From: Phycisphaerales bacterium
Lineage (GTDB): Bacteria > Pseudomonadota > Gammaproteobacteria > Competibacterales > Competibacteraceae
Length of the DNA: 10,839 nucleotides
Direction of reading: 5' to 3'
Assembly (NCBI GenBank): GCA_014879435.1
Contig: JACSSB010000148.1
Span: 1-10,839, forward strand
Every line of letters begins with the position of its first letter. Position 1 is the first letter of the stretch. Positions 6,836-10,839 of the stretch are shown here, piece by piece. A model generated the notes under the pieces. It was not told where the DNA came from and made no database searches. It saw only the letters and a list, made by a program, of their open reading frames with translations. A program made the position numbers and the translations under genes.

Positions 6836-7357
6836 ATGAATGCGATGAAACACTGGCTTCTTGCTGGCGCAATCGCTAGCGGAATGCTCCTAACGCCACT
6901 ACACGGTGTGAACGCGCAAAGACTACACTTCGGCGGCGGCGGCGGGCATTTCGGCGGCGGGCACTTCGGCGGCGGTGGTGCGCACTTCGGCGGCGGTGGT
7001 GCGCACTTCGGTGGTGGTGGCTGGCACGTTGGTGGTGGTGGCTGGCACGGGCACGGCGGCGGTGGTGGCTGGCACGGCGGCGGTGGTGGCTGGCACGGCG
7101 GCGGTGGTGGCTGGCACGGCGGCGGCTGGGGAGGACCACCTCCAGGGGGGTACTACGGCTATCATGATGACCATTGGGGAAATGCGGGTGCTGCTGTTGC
7201 CGGTCTCGCTGTCGGCACTGTGCTCGGCTCCGCCATCGCCAATAGTTCAGCCCCACCACCGCAGAATTGCAGATCTGTTTTCATAGATGGCATGAGGCGT
7301 TACGTCTGTGACGGCTATCGCAATTACTCTAGCCCCTACGACCAAGATGATTATTGA
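6836..7357 (+). CDS. Secreted glycine/histidine-rich heptad-repeat protein
   Basis: I do not recognise a named family for this 173-residue protein. It begins with a Sec signal peptide (MKHWLLAGAIASGMLLTPLHG) with probable cleavage after VNA, residue 27. Residues 31-98 are almost wholly Gly, His, Trp and Phe, built from seven-residue units of the HFGGGGA or HGGGGGW type. His recurs every seventh residue at 43-50-57-64-71 and again at 73-80-87-94. A short PPPGGYYGYHDDHW linker leads to a hydrophobic stretch (about 117-136) with a GxxxGxxxG glycine zipper at Gly123, Gly127 and Gly131. A tail with two cysteines (145, 158) follows and could form a disulfide. GAAAGGA lies 8 nt before the ATG. It is likely periplasmic or envelope-associated. 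Metal binding by the histidines is an inference; a structural or stress role is equally possible. Confidence 0.8.
   Translation: MNAMKHWLLAGAIASGMLLTPLHGVNAQRLHFGGGGGHFGGGHFGGGGAHFGGGGAHFGGGGWHVGGGGWHGHGGGGGWHGGGGGWHGGGGGWHGGGWGGPPPGGYYGYHDDHWGNAGAAVAGLAVGTVLGSAIANSSAPPPQNCRSVFIDGMRRYVCDGYRNYSSPYDQDDY
6926..7132 (+). repeat. In-frame 21-bp tandem repeat inside the Gly/His-rich gene
   Basis: Units beginning with CAC or CAT start at 6926, 6947, 6962, 6983, 7004, 7025, 7046, 7052, 7073, 7094 and 7115. Most are 21 bp. Exceptions are a 15-bp unit (6947), a 6-bp unit (7046) and a partial last unit, all in multiples of three, so the frame is kept. The units at 6962 and 6983 are identical over 21 bp, as are those at 7052, 7073 and 7094. 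This is typical of a minisatellite growing by slippage or unequal recombination. Confidence 0.9.
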
Positions 7358-7471
7358 GGAACCGGAAGAGGGCTGGGAGGGACAATGATCCTTTCTAGGC
7401 TTCTTGCCCAGCAGTAGCGGGCCGTACCTTAATATCTCTGATTACAGACCATCTTCACTAATCAAAAAATT

Positions 7472-7503
7472 AAAGGCTTACCGCCATAAATGGGTAAGCC
7501 TTT
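7472..7503. terminator. Bidirectional rho-independent terminator
   Basis: AAAGGCTTACC (7472-7482) and GGTAAGCCTTT (7493-7503) form a perfect 11-bp stem with a 10-nt loop. On the plus strand TTTTCATTTT follows, and on the minus strand the stem runs into TTTAATTTTTTGATT. It therefore fits as a terminator for both the convergent rpsT transcript and the Gly/His-rich gene, which ends 115 bp before it. Confidence 0.85.
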
Positions 7504-7530
7504 TCATTTTGATCGCAGACGAATTATCCG

Positions 7531-7569
7531 CTTCGACAGGTCTTGGTTTTGGATCAAAACCTGACGAAG
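7531..7569 (-). other. Imperfect inverted repeat in the rpsT 3' region
   Basis: CTTCGaCAGGT (7531-7541) pairs with ACCTGaCGAAG (7559-7569), ten base pairs with a single A-A mismatch, around a 17-nt loop. An alternative inner stem is GGTTTT/AAAACC (7545-7550 and 7556-7561). It lies between the rpsT stop and the terminator and would form a second hairpin in the mRNA tail. Confidence 0.5.
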
Positions 7570-7589
7570 GTATATCGCTAGAAAGCGGG

Positions 7590-7859
7590 TCAGCTCGCCG
7601 ACATACCACGGATGTGTTGGTTCAAGCGGCTCTTATGGCGAGCGGCCTTGTTGGCGTGAATCAAACCCTTGCGTGCCATGCGGTCGAGCACCGGCACCGC
7701 CGTCCGATATTCCGATTCGGCTTGCGCCTTATCGCCGGTCTGGATGGCTTTGATGACACGCTTGATGTAGGTACGCAGCATGGAACGCATGCTGGCGTTA
7801 TGCTGGCGATGCTTTTCCGCCTGACGGACGCGCTTCTTCGCTTGAGCGGTATTGGCCAA
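7590..7859 (-). CDS. rpsT: 30S ribosomal protein S20
   Basis: This 89-residue basic protein has the S20 pattern: MANTAQAKKRVRQAEKHR at the start, HNASMRSMLRTYIKRV, and the C-terminal HANKAARHKSRLNQHI. S20 is a primary 16S rRNA-binding protein of the 30S subunit, usually about 87 residues. The start codon is TTG (7859-7857). It is supported by AAGGAG (7873-7868) 8 nt upstream and by the conserved ANTAQAKKR N-terminus. E. coli rpsT also starts with UUG, which takes part in translational self-regulation there, so the same control is plausible here. A promoter on the minus strand lies about 65-95 bp upstream. The transcript probably ends at the hairpin at 7472-7503. The gene is divergent from murJ. 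Confidence 0.97.
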   Translation of the reverse strand: MANTAQAKKRVRQAEKHRQHNASMRSMLRTYIKRVIKAIQTGDKAQAESEYRTAVPVLDRMARKGLIHANKAARHKSRLNQHIRGMSAS

Positions 7860-7925
7860 GTCAATTACTCCTTACAATTCAAAATAATAAGCTTTATTAC
7901 GGATGCAGGCTTAAAAAGGATTGAG

Positions 7926-7954
7926 AATATTGACAGTTTTCACCGTGCTGTCAA
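7926..7954 (-). promoter_or_regulatory. Probable rpsT promoter
   Basis: On the minus strand a perfect -35 TTGACA (7954-7949) is followed after 17 bp by AATATT (7931-7926), four of six matches to the -10 consensus. Transcription would start near 7920, giving a leader of about 60 nt. A second, weaker promoter nearer the gene cannot be excluded. Confidence 0.6.
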
Positions 7955-7955
7955 T
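7929..7955. promoter_or_regulatory. Perfect 8-bp inverted repeat over the rpsT promoter
   Basis: ATTGACAG (7929-7936) and CTGTCAAT (7948-7955) are exact inverted copies separated by 11 bp. One arm covers the rpsT -35 box and the other overlaps its -10 box. The same TGACAGTTT string recurs at 7976-7984, overlapping the murJ -35. It could be an operator or may merely reflect similar -35 elements. Confidence 0.45.
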
Positions 7956-7974
7956 CCCCAAACGGATCGTGTCG

Positions 7975-8003
7975 CTGACAGTTTGGGCCAATCCCGCTAT
8001 CAT
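7975..8003 (+). promoter_or_regulatory. Probable murJ promoter
   Basis: CTGACA (7975-7980) and TATCAT (7998-8003) each match five of six sigma-70 consensus bases and are separated by the ideal 17 bp. The start of transcription would fall near 8010, about 34 nt before the murJ ATG. Confidence 0.7.
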
Positions 8004-8043
8004 CCGCGCCTTCCGAACCATCCGCGCAGGACCGCACCCTACC

Positions 8044-9585
8044 ATGAGCAAGGCCCTTCTCAAATCGACCGGCGTGGTCAGTGCCATGACCTCGCTATCC
8101 CGACTCACCGGCTTCATTCGCGATATGGTCTACGCTCAATCTTTCGGCGCCGGGGCTAGTACCGATGCGTTCTTCGTCGCGTTTCGCATTCCCAATCTCC
8201 TGCGCCGATTGTTCGCTGAAGGCGCATTTTCGCAAGCCTTTGTACCGATCTTCTCGGAATATCAGACGCAGCGCTCTCAGGAAGAAATGAAGGAACTGGT
8301 GGATCAAGTAACCGGTACCCTGGGCATGATTCTATTCGTCATCACCACCATTGGTGTGCTGGCGGCACCGTTGCTGATTCTGCTATTCGCGCCAGGTTTT
8401 ACCGCTGACGCCGGTAAGTACCAACTCACGGTGGAAATGCTGCGCATCACCTTCCCTTATTTATTTTTTATCTCACTGACCGCCCTAGCTGGCGGCATAT
8501 TAAATAGTTACGGTCGGTTCGCCATTCCAGCGATCACTCCGGTGCTGCTCAATCTAACCATGATCGCCGCCGCGCTGTGGCTGGCACCTTTAATGGCGCA
8601 ACCGGTGATAGGGTTGGCTTGGGGTGTGTTCATCGCGGGCCTGATACAACTGGGCTTCCAAGTCCCGTTTCTACTAAAACTGAAGCTACTACCTCGACCG
8701 CAGTGGGCTTGGGCCTCCCACGGCGTACAACGGATCTTGAAGTTGATGTTACCAGCGCTGTTCGGTTCCTCGGTGGCCCAAGTCAATCTACTGATCGATA
8801 CTTTGTTGGCCTCATTCCTGGTTTCCGGCAGTATCAGTTGGCTGTATTACTCGGATCGGCTGGTGGAATTTCCGCTTGGCATTTTTGGTGTGGCGCTAGG
8901 TACCGTGATCCTGCCCAAACTATCTCGCCAGCACGCTAGCGCTGAGGCCGATGGCTTTTCTCAGACACTGGATTGGGCCTTGCGCTGGGCTTTACTGATC
9001 GGCGTTCCAGCCACAGTGGCACTGATGATCCTAGCTGGTCCGATTCTGTCGGCATTGTTCCAATATGGCGAATTCGATATCCGCGACGTCACCATGTCAG
9101 CCCGTAGTGTGATAGCACTTGCCTTTGGTTTAGTGGCATTCATACTGATCAAGGTACTGGCCCCCGGTTTTTATGCCCGCCAAGACACCCGTAGCCCGGT
9201 CAAGTACGGCATCATCGCCATGGTCGCCAACTCCACAATGGTCTTGATCCTGATCTGGCCACTGGCCCATGCCGGGCTGGCGCTGGCTACCTCCTTGGCA
9301 GCCTTTCTCAATGCTGGCCTGCTGTTTATCAACCTGCGGCGGCGTGATATCTATCGGCCACGCGCCGGATGGACCCGATTCCTGGCGCAATTGGGCGCTG
9401 CCAATCTGGCGATGGGTCTGGTCCTGTGGTTTGGAGTGGGTGGACTGGAACAATGGCTGCAAGCCAGTGCCGGTGCACGATTGTGGCATCTAAGTTGGTT
9501 GGTCGTGGCTGGTGGTGGGACTTATCTGCTGACCATACTGGCGGTAGGCATCAAGCCTCGGCACTTGTTGATGGGACCAAGCTAA
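8044..9585 (+). CDS. murJ: Lipid II flippase MurJ (MviN)
   Basis: This 513-residue integral inner-membrane protein of the MOP superfamily has the length typical of MurJ and many hydrophobic helices (about 14 expected). It flips lipid II from the cytoplasmic to the periplasmic face for peptidoglycan synthesis. Family motifs are present: SRLTGFIRD (19-27), the DAFFVAFRIPNLLRRLFAEGAFSQAFVP block (41-68), SWLYYSDRLVEFPLGIFGVALGT, and VKVLAPGFYARQDTRSPVK. Arg20, Arg26, Arg54 and Arg272 correspond, with an offset of two, to the functionally important Arg18, Arg24, Arg52 and Arg270 of E. coli MurJ. ATG 8044 (MSKALLKSTG) matches the usual N-terminus. Its ribosome site is weak (AGGA 12 nt away). An in-frame start at 7921 lies upstream of the likely promoter and is rejected. 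It is followed by ribF on the same strand after 198 bp. Confidence 0.96.
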   Translation: MSKALLKSTGVVSAMTSLSRLTGFIRDMVYAQSFGAGASTDAFFVAFRIPNLLRRLFAEGAFSQAFVPIFSEYQTQRSQEEMKELVDQVTGTLGMILFVITTIGVLAAPLLILLFAPGFTADAGKYQLTVEMLRITFPYLFFISLTALAGGILNSYGRFAIPAITPVLLNLTMIAAALWLAPLMAQPVIGLAWGVFIAGLIQLGFQVPFLLKLKLLPRPQWAWASHGVQRILKLMLPALFGSSVAQVNLLIDTLLASFLVSGSISWLYYSDRLVEFPLGIFGVALGTVILPKLSRQHASAEADGFSQTLDWALRWALLIGVPATVALMILAGPILSALFQYGEFDIRDVTMSARSVIALAFGLVAFILIKVLAPGFYARQDTRSPVKYGIIAMVANSTMVLILIWPLAHAGLALATSLAAFLNAGLLFINLRRRDIYRPRAGWTRFLAQLGAANLAMGLVLWFGVGGLEQWLQASAGARLWHLSWLVVAGGGTYLLTILAVGIKPRHLLMGPS

Positions 9586-9710
9586 ACGCCGACCAACACA
9601 AACAAGTCATGGCTTGCGCTTTATTCCGATAAAATCCCTCAGGATTAGCAGATAGCCTCGCAATCGGCGGTCTAATTCTTGGATTCGCTTCGAGCAGAGG
9701 CACCAAAGTG

Positions 9711-9738
9711 TTAAGAATTGGGCGATTGTTTCTATAAT
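9711..9738 (+). promoter_or_regulatory. Probable ribF promoter
   Basis: A perfect -10 TATAAT (9733-9738) lies 16 bp after TTAAGA (9711-9716), which matches four of six -35 bases. Transcription would begin near 9745, about 40 nt before the ribF start. The 198-bp gap between murJ and ribF otherwise shows no ORF, strong terminator or riboswitch-like structure. Confidence 0.7.
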
Positions 9739-9783
9739 GGCACTCTTTCCGCCACCTGACTCCAAGACTCCACACGTACCAGC

Positions 9784-10839
9784 ATGGAATTGATTCGCGG
9801 TCAACACAATCTTCGGCCCCAACATCGGGGATGCGTCGCCACTATTGGTAATTTTGACGGTGTTCATCTCGGTCATCGACTGATTCTGGACCAACTGCAC
9901 GAACAGGCTACGCGCTACAACCTACCGCGACTGGTCATTACCTTCGAGCCGCAACCTCAGGAATTCTTCGCTGGACCCAATGCACCGCCCGCCCGCTTGA
10001 TGCGACTGCGGGAAAAACTGCAGGTGCTAGAGGAATTGGGGATCGAACGCGTGTTGTGCCTGGAATTCGATCAGCGACTGGCATCCTTGCCAGCATCGGC
10101 TTTTATCGATGAACTGCTGGTAGAACGCCTAGGTATCCGCCATCTGGTGATCGGTGACGATTTTCGCTTTGGCCATCGTCGCGCTGGCGATTTCGCTCTG
10201 CTGACCGAAGCCGGTCAGCGACACGGTTTCAGCGTCGCCAGCAGCCATAGTTATATCTTGGACGGTGAGCGCGTCAGCAGTACCCGGATTCGCCAAGCAC
10301 TGGCCCAGGGTGAACTGGAGCAGGCGGCGCGGCTACTGGGTCGGCCCTACCATCTGTGTGGACGGGTGGCACATGGCGACCAGCGCGGCCGCACTATCGG
10401 TTTTCCGACCGCTAATCTGCATCTGCATCGCCAGGTCACCCCGGTTTCCGGGGTTTATGCCGTGCTACTGAGCGATCCTGCGCTGCCACCCTGGCCCGGC
10501 ATCGCCAATGTCGGTCGGCGACCTACAGTGGCGGGTGAGCAAGAACGCTTGGAAGTGCATCTGCTCGATTTCCAAGGCGATCTGTACGGTCGACACGTCA
10601 AGGTCAGTTTTCTGCACGCTCTGCGTCCAGAACAACGTTTCGAGTCGCTGAACGCTCTGCAAGCGCAGATCCGACAAGATGAACGGATCGCACGCAGCTA
10701 TTTCACCGAATGTGGCTTACCCATTCCTATACTCCCTGCCCCCTACCCGCACCAAGCTTGGGAAACCCAACCTTCGTTCGCGGCCCCGCTTCCCCTGGGA
10801 ACGGAAAGCTCTTCGCTCCCGCTCCCAAAAATCGGTTTT
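9784..10839 (+). CDS. ribF: Bifunctional riboflavin kinase / FAD synthetase RibF (open at window end)
   Basis: RibF phosphorylates riboflavin to FMN and adenylates FMN to FAD. The FMN adenylyltransferase domain shows TIGNFDGVHLGH (20-31) and SSTRIRQALAQGELEQA (165-181). The riboflavin kinase domain shows GRVAHGDQRGRTIGFPTANL (193-212), with the PTAN Mg-ATP motif at 208-211. It continues with GVYAV, NVGRRPTV, the likely catalytic glutamate Glu257 in EVHLLDF, DLYGRHVKVSFL and ALQAQIRQDE (291-300). Known RibF proteins end about 10-15 residues after this last motif, near residue 310-315. Here the frame stays open through codon 352 at the window edge, adding a proline-rich tail of about 40 residues that resembles no RibF part I know. 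MELIRGQHNLRPQHRGCVAT matches the usual N-terminus, so ATG 9784 is secure despite a poor Shine-Dalgarno sequence. ileS, the usual next gene, is not visible. Confidence 0.93.
   Translation, partial: MELIRGQHNLRPQHRGCVATIGNFDGVHLGHRLILDQLHEQATRYNLPRLVITFEPQPQEFFAGPNAPPARLMRLREKLQVLEELGIERVLCLEFDQRLASLPASAFIDELLVERLGIRHLVIGDDFRFGHRRAGDFALLTEAGQRHGFSVASSHSYILDGERVSSTRIRQALAQGELEQAARLLGRPYHLCGRVAHGDQRGRTIGFPTANLHLHRQVTPVSGVYAVLLSDPALPPWPGIANVGRRPTVAGEQERLEVHLLDFQGDLYGRHVKVSFLHALRPEQRFESLNALQAQIRQDERIARSYFTECGLPIPILPAPYPHQAWETQPSFAAPLPLGTESSSLPLPKIGF
10752..10839. repeat. Possible palindromic repeat-like sequence in the ribF tail
   Basis: This stretch begins with the perfect 10-bp palindrome CCAAGCTTGG (10752-10761). 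It continues with short recurring GGGAA/TTCCC and CTCCC strings, including TTCCC-ct-GGGAA-type pairing at 10790-10801. The composition resembles dispersed intergenic repeats more than coding DNA. With one copy in view, the call is tentative. Confidence 0.3.

Noticed and set aside
6926..7132. Regular repeats considered as a CRISPR array
   Set aside because: The units are contiguous 21-bp tandem repeats with no unique spacers, and they form an in-frame protein repeat.
6876..7259. Long minus-strand frames rich in Arg/His/Ser or Ala/Thr/Val opposite the Gly/His repeat gene
   Set aside because: They arise from reading the GC-rich 21-bp repeat antisense. They lack ribosome sites and their composition follows the repeat.
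7404..8159. A 251-codon plus-strand open frame
   Set aside because: It lies antisense to rpsT, crosses the terminator and both divergent promoters, and resembles no protein family.
9636..9649. AATCC-CTCA-GGATT hairpin after murJ as a terminator
   Set aside because: A 5-bp AT-rich stem without a T-tract is too weak and is expected by chance.

Overview
The window looks like an ordinary chromosomal stretch of a gammaproteobacterium with moderately high GC. Two gene neighbourhoods support this. The first is bamD divergent from rluD-pgeF, which is the arrangement known in E. coli. The second is rpsT divergent from murJ-ribF, an order found in many non-enteric gammaproteobacteria. Protein sequences such as the RibF N-terminus and MurJ also read as gammaproteobacterial. 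I cannot name the genus from the sequence alone.

Layout. Positions 1-32 may hold the first codons of another minus-strand gene. Positions 58-1759 (minus) carry pgeF and rluD, overlapping by 8 bp. bamD (1830-2633, plus) is divergent from rluD across about 70 bp. A small FMN nitroreductase (2751-3272, plus) converges on a two-gene minus-strand unit, a MoxR-type AAA+ ATPase (4548-5399) followed by a CoxE-like VWA protein (3301-4488). A 293-bp intergenic region with a pair of 17-bp direct repeats precedes cysK (5693-6610, plus). Next is a secreted glycine/histidine-rich protein (6836-7357, plus) whose core is an in-frame 21-bp tandem repeat. A bidirectional hairpin terminator (7472-7503) separates it from rpsT (7590-7859, minus, TTG start). 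Divergent promoters sit between rpsT and murJ (8044-9585, plus). ribF (9784 to the window end, plus) has its own good sigma-70-type promoter and stays open to the last base.

Functions. Most genes are housekeeping: rRNA pseudouridylation, peptidoglycan editing, outer-membrane protein assembly, cysteine synthesis, a ribosomal protein, lipid II flipping and FMN/FAD synthesis. The MoxR/VWA pair is expected to act together as a chaperone-like machine whose client is not evident here. The accessory-looking items are the His/Gly heptad-repeat exported protein and the unusual RibF tail at the right edge. I see no mobile element, CRISPR array, tRNA or rRNA, and no convincing undescribed multi-gene system.
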